Assembly: GCA_002332715.1 (NCBI GenBank)
Contig: DDBE01000103.1
Location: 1-8,732 of the forward strand
Length of the DNA stretch: 8,732 nucleotides
DNA from: Flavobacteriales bacterium UBA2040
GTDB taxonomy: Bacteria; Bacteroidota; Bacteroidia; Flavobacteriales_D; Crocinitomicaceae
Direction of reading: 5' to 3'
Of the stretch, positions 1 through 7,370 are shown piece after piece. The notes beneath the pieces are model-generated. The model did no database searches. It saw only the letters and a program-made list of their open reading frames with translations, and was not told the DNA's origin. Position numbers and translations under genes: made by a program. Positions within the stretch are counted from its first letter, which is position 1; each line of letters starts with the position of its first letter.

Positions 1-85
1 TCCAATTGAGCAATTTGAATATTACTTTTTTCGGGGAGCACAGTAAGCACTCTGAAAAAAGTAATATTCAAATTGCTCAATTGGA
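1..85. repeat. Perfect 32-bp inverted repeat (foldback) at the window edge
   Basis: Bases 1-32 are the exact reverse complement of bases 54-85, separated by a 21-base spacer (33-53). Both arms lie inside the open frame of the first gene, and the right arm is the one that reads naturally into the rest of it. A 32-bp perfect palindrome with a short spacer inside a coding region at the very edge of the sequence is typical of a foldback chimera from library amplification or assembly. A genuine hairpin that broke the assembly is the alternative. It lacks the layout of a terminator because it lies at the 5' end of the visible gene. Confidence 0.9.
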
Positions 86-788
86 AAAGGACTATTTCCA
101 CAGATATATAGCTCCAATTTTGGACACCAATGGAAATGAATTGTATTTCACCGATTTCGCTTCAAATTATCCTGAATTTTCTTTGTGGAAGTATGATCAG
201 GTCGATTCTATATATGATAAATTCAGAACGATTCGAGATGAATTAATGATGGAGCTTTATCGAGCCGAATACAAATGGGTCGATGTGAGAACAAAGCTTT
301 GGGCGAAGAACTTGGAATATGAAACGGGCATCGATGCAGAGATTTGGGTGGGTGCCAATTACTTTACACAATCCGTTTTTTATAAGGAATTGTATTCACC
401 ATTTTTCAAAGTCAAAGATGAGTTATTTGTTTTCGACTATTATTCTGAAAAGCTGTACAGACATGATGTAAGCGGCGAATTGAAAGATTCAGTGGACATA
501 GATCATCATCTGAATAAGAAGGAAACAGGGTGGAAGAGTCATCTTATACAGGACAAAGCCAATGGAAATGTCTATGCTTGGTATGAAAAAGCAGGTACAA
601 GCTATTTAGGCAAAGTGAATTTAACAACGGGAGAAATTCGTGAGTTGTATCAATTGAATTTCAAGTATCTCGAGAAAATAGAGGTGCACAACAATGCTGT
701 GTATTACGTATATCGACCGTTTGAAAGTCCTCAGAAAAAATTTCTGTACAAAGAAAGATTACCAAAAGATTTTACCTCTAAAATCTAG
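3..788 (+). CDS. Hypothetical protein, 5'-partial, possible beta-propeller C-terminal part
   Basis: I do not recognise this protein. The frame is open to the left edge, so the gene almost certainly begins outside the window. The in-frame TTG at 6 is not a credible start because it lies in the foldback arm; residues encoded by bases 1-32 are probably not native. The trustworthy part begins near base 33 and runs about 250 residues. It is rich in aromatic and charged residues. Its C-terminal half shows three stretches (about 405-500, 543-650 and 672-760) in which a short strand pattern such as LFVFDYYSEKLYRHD, VYAWYEK...LGKVNLTTGE or VYYVYRP...FLYKERL alternates with turns, as in blades of a beta-propeller. 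No signal peptide or membrane segment is visible in what remains. The TAG stop overlaps the stop of the convergent gene. Function is unknown; the propeller idea is inference. Confidence 0.6.
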   Translation, partial: QLSNLNITFFGEHSKHSEKSNIQIAQLEKDYFHRYIAPILDTNGNELYFTDFASNYPEFSLWKYDQVDSIYDKFRTIRDELMMELYRAEYKWVDVRTKLWAKNLEYETGIDAEIWVGANYFTQSVFYKELYSPFFKVKDELFVFDYYSEKLYRHDVSGELKDSVDIDHHLNKKETGWKSHLIQDKANGNVYAWYEKAGTSYLGKVNLTTGEIRELYQLNFKYLEKIEVHNNAVYYVYRPFESPQKKFLYKERLPKDFTSKI

Positions 789-1735
789 AATTGGATTTCG
801 AACGAAACGGGTAAATGATCGGAATATCCGCCCAAATATTTACTTCCTACGTAAGTTCTCAATGGGACAACATTCCCTTTCCACGTTTCAAGTAAATACT
901 CAAATTCGTTAATTTTTCCACTGTGAGTAATTGCCTGCATACCACCTGTATTTTCCATTCCAGGTGAAATAAGCATGTGATCAAGAATATTCCATTCGTT
1001 TTTATATGAATGTGATCCGCCTTTGGAACCAGAAGTTTGGGTAATCATTGGAGTAAGTTTCTCCATAATGTTTTCGACCGATTTGTTCGAAGGGTAGTCA
1101 TTCAAATCTCCCATGAAAATAATTTTTGCTTGAGGGTCAATCGTCAACACTGAATCAATATATTTCTTGGCAGTTTCAGAAGCTAGAAGTCTACTCGGTT
1201 CGCTTTCTTCCGCTCCACCATATCTGCTGGGCCAATGATTAACCACGACGTGAATACGCTCTTTTTTATGCTTCAATTCGACATATAAAATATCTCTTGT
1301 TGCCTTTGGTTCACCTTTAACCGTCAGTGTGAAACGTAGAATGCCTTTTTTCTTTAAGCAGAATATTTTCTTGTTGTACATAAGGCCAACGTCAATCCCA
1401 CGTTCATCTGCGCTTTCAAAATGTGCGATTTTTAATTTCTGTTTTTGACCCTTCACAACATCATCTAAAACCGCTTTGTTTTCAATTTCGCAAACACCCA
1501 TCAAAGCAATATTGTCGAACTCATTCATCACCTTGTTGATGTGTGCAATTTTCTCCCAATATTTCTCTGAATTCCAATTCTTTTCAGCCGTTGGTAGATA
1601 CTCTTCATCCGCTTGGTTGGGTGTATCTAATGTGTCGAATAGATTTTCAACATTATAAAAAACAACTTGCGCATTTTTTTGAGCAAACAAGCTGGCGCTA
1701 GAAAGGATGAACGAGAAAAGGAGTATGTTTTTCAT
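785..1735 (-). CDS. Secreted endonuclease/exonuclease/phosphatase-family protein
   Basis: This 316-residue protein belongs to the metal-dependent EEP superfamily (DNase I / APE1 / sphingomyelinase fold). An N-terminal hydrophobic signal segment ends near FAQ (residue 19), so it is probably exported. The superfamily motifs occur in order: FYNVENLFD (26-34, Asn28), GVCEIEN (80-86, metal-binding Glu83), NHWPSR (166-171, His167), MGDLND (208-213, Asp210 and Asn212), ILDH (250-253) and SDH (305-307, the catalytic His pair partner). All expected catalytic residues are present, so it should be active. The substrate cannot be read from the sequence: nucleic acid, phospholipid or another phosphoester are all possible. 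The gene starts 13 bases after wbqC on the same strand, so it is probably the last gene of the block. The start at 1735 is chosen because it gives a complete signal peptide. Confidence 0.9.
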   Translation of the reverse strand: MKNILLFSFILSSASLFAQKNAQVVFYNVENLFDTLDTPNQADEEYLPTAEKNWNSEKYWEKIAHINKVMNEFDNIALMGVCEIENKAVLDDVVKGQKQKLKIAHFESADERGIDVGLMYNKKIFCLKKKGILRFTLTVKGEPKATRDILYVELKHKKERIHVVVNHWPSRYGGAEESEPSRLLASETAKKYIDSVLTIDPQAKIIFMGDLNDYPSNKSVENIMEKLTPMITQTSGSKGGSHSYKNEWNILDHMLISPGMENTGGMQAITHSGKINEFEYLLETWKGNVVPLRTYVGSKYLGGYSDHLPVSFEIQF

Positions 1736-1748
1736 GAATTTAACTTTA

Positions 1749-2351
1749 TTATATCTGGAAATGAGGTGATGAATTTACGATTAATGTACGAGCCATAGGG
1801 CCTATACAAAACAATGCATCGAGAATTGATAGATTGGGAACAAAATCGGTTTGACCAAAATGAACTTGATGATAAGGTTTATCTGATTTTTCAAAATGAA
1901 ACGAGCGAAAATCCTTATCGAATTCTTCAATATAGTTTTGACTAACACCGTACCTGACGGGTAAATCAAGCGTCTGTTGAATATAGGCTAAACAATTCCT
2001 ATTGAAATCTATTAGTAAGTCTGTTTCTTGAAAAACTAGATCCTTGATCTCTTTTTCATAATGTTCGAAATAGGGTGCCGAGGAATATCCGGCGGAAATA
2101 GTGCGCCAATGATCTCTTTTCCAATTAATTTCGGGTGAAACTTTTACCGTTCCTATAGACGATTTATTTCCATTTGGGCGTATCACTGGAATACTCAAAT
2201 CAAGTTGACCGTTACCATTCAATATAGAACATCGATTTCGAAACGTTTGCTTCGGGTAATGTTCGCCAGCATCTATAATAACGTTCTCAGTTGCACAGAA
2301 TTCTTTTAAGTACTCAACGGAAGGGAAGTAGGATGTTCCGAAAACTGTCAA
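1749..2351 (-). CDS. WbqC-family protein (TTG start)
   Basis: This 200-residue protein matches the WbqC-like family. Conserved stretches include TSYFPSVEYL near the N-terminus (6-15), DAGEHYPKQTFRNRC (27-41), NWKRDHWRTISAGYS (76-90) and APYFEHYE (92-99). WbqC was named from O-antigen gene clusters; biochemical function is poorly defined, and family members are inferred to act in sugar or surface-polysaccharide metabolism. The start codon is TTG (2351-2349). No ATG lies between the preceding in-frame TAG (2357-2355) and the conserved N-terminal motif, so the family alignment leaves this as the only reasonable start. The gene follows the lepB stop after only three bases and in the same frame, which suggests translation by termination and re-initiation. 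Length is about usual for the family. Confidence 0.85.
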   Translation of the reverse strand: MTVFGTSYFPSVEYLKEFCATENVIIDAGEHYPKQTFRNRCSILNGNGQLDLSIPVIRPNGNKSSIGTVKVSPEINWKRDHWRTISAGYSSAPYFEHYEKEIKDLVFQETDLLIDFNRNCLAYIQQTLDLPVRYGVSQNYIEEFDKDFRSFHFEKSDKPYHQVHFGQTDFVPNLSILDALFCIGPMARTLIVNSSPHFQI

Positions 2352-2354
2352 AGT

Positions 2355-4256
2355 CTATTTGATTAACGATGGGATACGACTCCAACGGAATCCGCCGTAT
2401 GGATCACTCGAGAACCAAACCAATGAAGCGCGACCAACTACGTGATCTTCGGGGACAAATCCCCAAACGCGTGAATCAGCTGAGTTGAATCGATTATCTC
2501 CCATTAACCAATAGTAATCCATAGCGAATGTGTATGAACTTACTTTTTTACCATCAATGTAAATTCCGTCTTTGGTTTCTTTTAAATCATGACCTTCATA
2601 TGCATGGATAACTCTACGATACCAGGCGATATTAGTGCTGTTTAATTTAACAGTCGCACCTTTTTTAGGAATGGTTATTTTATTAAAATCCGTAATGGTG
2701 TTATTGATATGAAAATCCTTCGGAAACTTATCAAGATTTGCTATCATCTCACTATAAGTCGGTTTGTCCGTTTTAGCATATTTTTTTTCACGATATACTG
2801 TAAATTTGGATTCTGTGAAATACGCTTTCAACTTTTTCAATTCATCAAGAGAGGCATGCACAGTATATAATTCTGGGCTCGTGCGTGATTGGTAAAAATC
2901 ATTTCTTTTTAACTCCAACCCAAATTTATCCTTCATTGAGCCTTCTGACAAAGGGTTAAAATTGGTCACCTCGTACTGTAAATTTTGATTCGGGGCTCTC
3001 CAAGCTGGCTTTCCATTGATAAAGAGAACTGAGTTTTTCACTTCAATCGTATTTCCTGGTAAACCTACGCAACGTTTGATATAATTTTCTCTTTTATCGA
3101 CTGGTCTTTCAATGATTCCATAATGCTTAATCGTCTCGCCACTATTGTCTTGCGTGATTTTATCAACTGCAATCATGTGCCGCGCTTTATTTGCCCATGA
3201 ATCAAAATTATCCACTAAGGATTTACCGTAACGATTCAAGATTTGTCTGTCCGCTTCTATGATAGCCGTATTATACAGGGCATTTTGGTTTGTTTGAAAC
3301 GCAGGATTTGTCTTCGCTAGGCTATCTATTTTTTCTTGCACAAACTTTGGTTTTCCCTTGATGTTTTCGTCCATCCACAAACGAACGGCTTCCCTTATAA
3401 CAATCCCATGATAATCATGTCCCATCAAGCCCATTGGCATACGCGGATCATATACTGCAGTATCACCAGAGGGATAATTAAATACCATTACATCGTTTTG
3501 ATTTACTTGACCAAAACCGGGCAACCTTGTGTATTGACATGTTTCAATTCCCGAATACGATTTCATATTGACCCAAGGAAAGGTGTTGTGTACAAGCGGG
3601 AAGGAGAGGGGCGTCACAGGAACTTTGGGTCCGTAAGCCAATTTATTTACGAAAAGGAAATCGCCCACCAAAAGTGTTTTTTCCATTGAACCCGTCGGAA
3701 TTTGAAATGGTTCGAAAACATACGTTCTAATAATTCCGGCCGCAATTAATGCAAATAATATACTTTCTGTCCATTCTTTTACTTTGGATTTTACTCCCGC
3801 TCTTTCTCTGGTAACCGCTCCGATGCCCATTGCAATAACATGTCCAACAACTGGAAGAGTAATAAATAAAGCAATATGGTCACTCCATTCACGTTGCGCT
3901 GCTTCACCCGCATTTGCCCAATTGGTTTCTGCTTTGTAATCAGTTGGGTTGCTCGCGATTTTAGCGAAAATCAAATATGGGAAGAAGATTCCTTGTAAAG
4001 TATCGACTGGTGTGAAATACCCGAAACGACGGATATAACTCACATTTACAACCATCCACATAATGATATGGACACCAGGAACGAGTAACAAAAGTACCCA
4101 CCAAGGTTTATGGCAAGAGATTTTGAACGCTACGAAATAGTTGTAACCTGGAACAAGCGCTTCCCATGATTGTCGTCCTGCGCCAGGAAAACTTCTCCAC
4201 CACATGGATAAATACGGATGAAGTAAAAGAAGTATGTAATATATTTTAACGTCCAT
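2355..4256 (-). CDS. lepB: Signal peptidase I, long Bacteroidota type with N-terminal DUF5684-like membrane domain
   Basis: Type I signal peptidase, which cleaves signal peptides of exported proteins at the outer face of the cytoplasmic membrane. At 633 residues it is about twice the size of the E. coli enzyme. Residues 1-145 form a hydrophobic domain with several membrane segments; SMWWRSFPGAGRQSWEALVP and the following helices resemble DUF5684. A further membrane segment (about 163-180) leads into box B, FQIPTGSM, with catalytic Ser190. The lysine box NYIKRCVGLPG carries the general base Lys394, and GDNRFNSADSR (586-596) is the conserved C-terminal box. Two long insertions separate the boxes: about 265-390 between DVMVFNYPSGD and the Lys box, and about 420-575 before the GDN box. 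Both catalytic residues are intact. The ATG directly follows the dapB stop (TAA|ATG, no gap), indicating translational coupling. Confidence 0.95.
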   Translation of the reverse strand: MDVKIYYILLLLHPYLSMWWRSFPGAGRQSWEALVPGYNYFVAFKISCHKPWWVLLLLVPGVHIIMWMVVNVSYIRRFGYFTPVDTLQGIFFPYLIFAKIASNPTDYKAETNWANAGEAAQREWSDHIALFITLPVVGHVIAMGIGAVTRERAGVKSKVKEWTESILFALIAAGIIRTYVFEPFQIPTGSMEKTLLVGDFLFVNKLAYGPKVPVTPLSFPLVHNTFPWVNMKSYSGIETCQYTRLPGFGQVNQNDVMVFNYPSGDTAVYDPRMPMGLMGHDYHGIVIREAVRLWMDENIKGKPKFVQEKIDSLAKTNPAFQTNQNALYNTAIIEADRQILNRYGKSLVDNFDSWANKARHMIAVDKITQDNSGETIKHYGIIERPVDKRENYIKRCVGLPGNTIEVKNSVLFINGKPAWRAPNQNLQYEVTNFNPLSEGSMKDKFGLELKRNDFYQSRTSPELYTVHASLDELKKLKAYFTESKFTVYREKKYAKTDKPTYSEMIANLDKFPKDFHINNTITDFNKITIPKKGATVKLNSTNIAWYRRVIHAYEGHDLKETKDGIYIDGKKVSSYTFAMDYYWLMGDNRFNSADSRVWGFVPEDHVVGRASLVWFSSDPYGGFRWSRIPSLIK

Positions 4257-4985
4257 TTAGTCTAGGTTTAATACGTTTTTCATTGTGAATGTGCCATGCT
4301 TTCCTTGCAGCCATTCAGCCGCAAGAACAGCGCCCAAAGCAAATCCTTTACGGTTTTTTGCTTCGTGTTTAATTTCTATTTCGTCGATTTCGGAAGAATA
4401 GTTGATAATATGTGTTCCCGGTACTTCTGGAATTCGTTTAGCAATAATATCGAGTTGATGTGGCGTATTTGACGAAACGCCATCATTGTCTTCCACGCAA
4501 TTCCATTTCTGATATTCACTTTCTTCGATAATATCGTCTGCTAACGTAATAGCTGTTCCACTTGGAGCATCCAATTTCTGGGTGTGATGAATCTCTGTCA
4601 TTGAAGCGTTATATTCGGAATGAGGAGCCATCAATTGCGCCAGTTTTTTATTTATTTCGAAAAATATATTGACGCCAACACTAAAATTCGAAGCATGTAA
4701 AAGACTACCATTTGTTTCTTTCACCTTGTTGGTCACATTTGTTAATTGATCGTTCCAACCCGTCGTTCCTATGACCAACGGAATTTTCTTGTCAAGAAAA
4801 AAATGAATATGCGTCAAAGCCAAGTCGGGCTTCGTGAATTCGATAGCGACATTTGTATCCGAAAAATCGACATCATTAATCGTCGTTTTTGAATCTACTC
4901 TAGACGAAATACGATGTCCGCGAGACAAAGCAATCGCTTCGATTTCCTTTCCCATTTTCCCGTAACCAATTAGTGCGATGTTCAT
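4257..4985 (-). CDS. dapB: 4-hydroxy-tetrahydrodipicolinate reductase
   Basis: Cytoplasmic enzyme that reduces 4-hydroxy-tetrahydrodipicolinate to tetrahydrodipicolinate with NAD(P)H, in the lysine and diaminopimelate pathway that feeds peptidoglycan. The nucleotide-binding Rossmann motif GYGKMG (7-12) lies right at the N-terminus, supporting the ATG at 4985. GTTGW (73-77) and the catalytic/substrate-binding segment EIHHTQKLDAPSGTA (131-145) follow. His133 and Lys137 have the same spacing as the E. coli catalytic His159 and Lys163. The C-terminal NRKGFALGAVLAAEWL is also typical. At 242 residues it is shorter than the E. coli protein (273), in line with compact DapB forms. It is separated from the upstream DUF5683 gene by 42 bases, the largest gap inside the block, and abuts lepB downstream. 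Confidence 0.96.
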   Translation of the reverse strand: MNIALIGYGKMGKEIEAIALSRGHRISSRVDSKTTINDVDFSDTNVAIEFTKPDLALTHIHFFLDKKIPLVIGTTGWNDQLTNVTNKVKETNGSLLHASNFSVGVNIFFEINKKLAQLMAPHSEYNASMTEIHHTQKLDAPSGTAITLADDIIEESEYQKWNCVEDNDGVSSNTPHQLDIIAKRIPEVPGTHIINYSSEIDEIEIKHEAKNRKGFALGAVLAAEWLQGKHGTFTMKNVLNLD

Positions 4986-4992
4986 TGCGTGG

Positions 4993-5000
4993 CAAAAATA
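4993..5000 (-). promoter_or_regulatory. Possible Bacteroidota-type -7 box upstream of dapB
   Basis: On the minus strand this reads TATTTTTG, a match to the Bacteroidota -7 consensus TAnnTTTG. A TTTC, one base off the -33 TTTG, lies 19 bases upstream (5020-5023). It sits in the 42-base gap before dapB and would start a transcript only a few bases before the ATG, with almost no leader. The region is AT-rich, so a chance match is possible. If real, dapB-lepB and the genes after them could be expressed apart from parAB. Confidence 0.25.
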
Positions 5001-5027
5001 ACTTTTCTTAAACGTTGATGAAATTCT

Positions 5028-5582
5028 TTAACGAAAATTAAAACTCATACTTAGCCCTGAATAACTGTTTTGATAGGTCCAAGGCGAAATATTCATACTC
5101 AAATCTGGGGAAATATCGAAATTGACAAAGTGTGCTTCAACAGAAGCATCAGCAACCTGAAGTCCATAAACAAGGATGAATCCCAAAATAGAATAATCTC
5201 GAAAACTAGCGTGCTGATCCTCCAAAATTAAAAGCCCTCCGCTATCATATGCCAACCAATCTGCACGAATTCCTCCATTATCCAATCGTAAATTGTACTC
5301 TTTACGAAGGGAAATAACTTTGGATTGATTTGTGTAAACGGAATAACCAGCTAACCCAAGTCCTGCATATATAAGAGGAACTTTCCAGAACGCTTTCTTT
5401 TTACCTTTTGGTTGAGCAAAATGATTGTAAACTTGACCTGCGCCTGGAAGTAAAGCGGATAAAATTGTTGCTTTTCTAACGGAATGAACAGTGTCATTTT
5501 CTTTGCTTATAGTATCTGATTGACTGAAACTTAAATTCGTCATCATCAAAACTAATAAACCAAGAATTATTGTAGGTTTCAT
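5028..5582 (-). CDS. DUF5683 domain protein, exported/membrane
   Basis: This 184-residue protein has an N-terminal hydrophobic signal segment (about 4-20, ending LSFSQ). The DUF5683 hallmark VRKATILSALLPGAGQVYN follows at 35-53, then a Lys-rich patch and AFWKVPLIYAGLG (64-76), a membrane segment about 68-83, and a second hydrophobic stretch about 131-146 leading to DASVEAHFVNFDISPDLSM. The function of the family is unknown. Its position between parB and dapB/lepB is, as I recall, conserved in Bacteroidota, which suggests an envelope role tied to this block, but that is inference. Its ATG overlaps the parB stop as ATGA (4 bases), so translation is probably coupled. Confidence 0.88.
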   Translation of the reverse strand: MKPTIILGLLVLMMTNLSFSQSDTISKENDTVHSVRKATILSALLPGAGQVYNHFAQPKGKKKAFWKVPLIYAGLGLAGYSVYTNQSKVISLRKEYNLRLDNGGIRADWLAYDSGGLLILEDQHASFRDYSILGFILVYGLQVADASVEAHFVNFDISPDLSMNISPWTYQNSYSGLSMSFNFR

Positions 5583-6484
5583 CCTTTTGTTAGCAAGGTA
5601 ATGATTCGATTGAGGTCGTTTTCTGAGTTGAAATTAACAACAATTTTACCTGTACCATTTTTGCCTTTTGCTATTTGAACTTTCGTGGCCAATTTGTCTG
5701 CTAAATGTTCTTTAAACGAAAATTCCTTTTCAGTTATTTCCTTTTTAGGAGTTTTTGGCCATTTCGGTTCTTTTGCAGAAACAGGCGTATCGTATTTGAT
5801 GAGCGTTTCCAATTCACGAACTGAAAGTTCATCTTCTTTAATTTGATGAAAAAGAGCAACTTGTCTTTCTTCGTTCCCAGCAGAAACCAAAGCTCTCGCG
5901 TGTCCCATCGAAATTTCTCCATCACGAACACCTGCTTGAATAGGAGCAGGCAGTTTCAGTAAACGAAGGTGATTGGTAATACTTGAACGACTTTTCGAAA
6001 TCTTCTGACTCAATTGATCTTGGGTCAATTCACATTCTTCAATCAAACGTTGGTAAGAGAATCCAACTTCAATAGCGTTTAAGTTTTCACGTTGAATATT
6101 TTCCACCAAGGCCATTTCTAGCATGGTTTGGTCATTGGCAACACGAATGTAAGCTGGAACTTCTTTTAAACCTGCTAACTGTGAAGCACGGAAGCGACGT
6201 TCACCAGAAATTAATTGAAATCTATCTCTGCCTAATTTTCGAACGGTGATGGGTTGAATAATTCCATGAATTCGAATAGATTGCGCCAATTCTTCCAGGG
6301 CTTCCTTTTCAAAATTTGTTCTTGGGTTGAAAGGGTTTGCCTCGATGGCAGCAATTGGAAGCGACGATATAGATCCCACAACACCTGAATCAGTGGACTT
6401 TGTCGTGATATCAGTATTGGAATTTTCTAAAAGGGCACTTAAGCCTTTTCCTAAAGGTGGACGTTTTTTTGTACTAGAACTCAT
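5579..6484 (-). CDS. parB: Chromosome-partitioning protein ParB (CTPase clamp)
   Basis: ParB binds parS sites near the origin, loads and slides along DNA as a CTP-dependent clamp, and is the cargo moved by ParA. In order the 301-residue protein has an N-terminal LGKGLSALL (11-19) of the sort that contacts ParA, the N-terminal CTP-binding domain with GERRFRA (94-100) and ENIQR (128-132), a helix-turn-helix around 153-175 (LTQDQLSQKISKSRSSITNH), and after a variable linker (about 231-257) a C-terminal dimerisation domain. All key motifs are intact and the length is usual. The ATG overlaps the end of parA by 11 bases. No parS palindrome was found by eye in the window. Confidence 0.96.
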   Translation of the reverse strand: MSSSTKKRPPLGKGLSALLENSNTDITTKSTDSGVVGSISSLPIAAIEANPFNPRTNFEKEALEELAQSIRIHGIIQPITVRKLGRDRFQLISGERRFRASQLAGLKEVPAYIRVANDQTMLEMALVENIQRENLNAIEVGFSYQRLIEECELTQDQLSQKISKSRSSITNHLRLLKLPAPIQAGVRDGEISMGHARALVSAGNEERQVALFHQIKEDELSVRELETLIKYDTPVSAKEPKWPKTPKKEITEKEFSFKEHLADKLATKVQIAKGKNGTGKIVVNFNSENDLNRIITLLTKG

Positions 6485-7286
6485 TTCCCAATTTCATTTT
6501 TTTCTCTTCATTATTGAGTCTTGTCATGTTATTTTTCTGCAAGATCTCACGAGCAAAATTCAAATAATTGATCGAACCTTTGCTGGAAGCATCGTGCATA
6601 ATAATCGTTTCACCATAACTTGGTGCTTCGCCCAATTTAGTGTTTCGGTGAATAACCGTATCAAAAACCAATTCTTGGAAATGCGTTTTTACTTCATCAA
6701 CAACTTGATTTGAAAGGCGTAATCGTGTGTCATACATCGTCAACACAATTCCTTCGATTTCCAGATCTGGATTCAAGCGCCCTTGTACGATTTTGATCGT
6801 ATTCAACAGTTTACCAAGACCTTCTAAAGCAAAATACTCACATTGAACAGGAATCATCACAGAATCTGCAGCAACAAGTGAATTAACTGTAATCAAACCA
6901 AGTGAGGGCGAACAATCTATAATAATGAAATCGTAATCATCTTTCACTTTTGCCAATGCAGCTTTTAGCTTGTATTCGCGGTTGGGAAGATTAATCATTT
7001 CCAATTCAGAACCAACCAAATCAATGTGAGAAGGCAAGATGTCCAAATTCGGATTATCTGTTTTCTGAATAAAATCTCTAGGATGAGCATCGTTGATTAT
7101 GCAATCGTAGATGTTACCCGTTTTTCCTGGGTCCAATCCTAATCCAGAAGTCGCATTGGCTTGAGGGTCAGAATCAACCACCAAAGTTTTGTATTCCAAA
7201 ACACCGAAACAACCTCCAAGATTGATAGCTGTAGTCGTTTTTCCAACTCCACCTTTTTGATTCGCAATCGCTATAATTTTACCCAT
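6474..7286 (-). CDS. parA: Chromosome-partitioning ATPase ParA (Soj family)
   Basis: ParA binds DNA non-specifically as an ATP dimer and is released by ParB, which moves replicated origins apart. The deviant Walker A KGGVGKTT is at residues 11-18 with its signature lysine, followed by switch I VVDSDPQANAT (36-46) and Walker B/switch II IIIDCSPSLG (121-130). HRNTKLGEAPSYGE (213-226) is a further hallmark of the chromosomal Soj-type family. Residues start at the first beta strand with no extra DNA-binding domain, unlike plasmid P1-type ParA, so this is the chromosomal type. At 270 residues the length is usual, with a charged tail (about 251-270) whose coding overlaps parB. It is the first gene of the minus-strand block, with a probable promoter in the 179 bases upstream. 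Confidence 0.97.
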   Translation of the reverse strand: MGKIIAIANQKGGVGKTTTAINLGGCFGVLEYKTLVVDSDPQANATSGLGLDPGKTGNIYDCIINDAHPRDFIQKTDNPNLDILPSHIDLVGSELEMINLPNREYKLKAALAKVKDDYDFIIIDCSPSLGLITVNSLVAADSVMIPVQCEYFALEGLGKLLNTIKIVQGRLNPDLEIEGIVLTMYDTRLRLSNQVVDEVKTHFQELVFDTVIHRNTKLGEAPSYGETIIMHDASSKGSINYLNFAREILQKNNMTRLNNEEKKMKLGNEF

Positions 7287-7345
7287 CGGAGATTTATATA
7301 TATTCGGTAAAGGTACATCAAAAGGCGCTATTTATAGGATAAAAG

Positions 7346-7353
7346 CAAACTTA
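7346..7353 (-). promoter_or_regulatory. Candidate parAB promoter -7 box
   Basis: The minus strand reads TAAGTTTG, a match to the Bacteroidota TAnnTTTG consensus, about 60 bases upstream of the parA ATG. A clear -33 TTTG at the usual spacing is not visible; that position falls in the DnaA-like pair at 7371-7390. It is the only good -7 match in this intergenic region on the parA strand, but AT-rich sequence makes chance matches fairly common. Confidence 0.35.
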
Positions 7354-7370
7354 GTTTTCAACGAAAATTT

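Noticed and set aside
6..8. TTG at the left edge as the start of the first gene
   Set aside because: It lies in the foldback arm and the frame is open to the edge, so the true start is outside the window.
694..912. 72-residue open frame on the plus strand spanning the convergent gene ends
   Set aside because: It overlaps two better supported genes in other frames, and its composition gives no sign of a real protein.
3336..3689. 117-residue open frame on the plus strand within lepB
   Set aside because: It lies wholly inside a strongly supported gene on the opposite strand, and its translation has no recognisable motif.
6641..6665. parS-like sequence TGTTTCGGTGAATA inside parA
   Set aside because: It is not palindromic, lacks the central ACGT of parS, and encodes the conserved HRNTKLGEAP region of ParA, so the resemblance is explained by coding constraint.
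6327..6713. 128-residue open frame on the plus strand across the parA-parB junction
   Set aside because: It is antisense to two well-conserved genes and shows no family motif or start context of its own.
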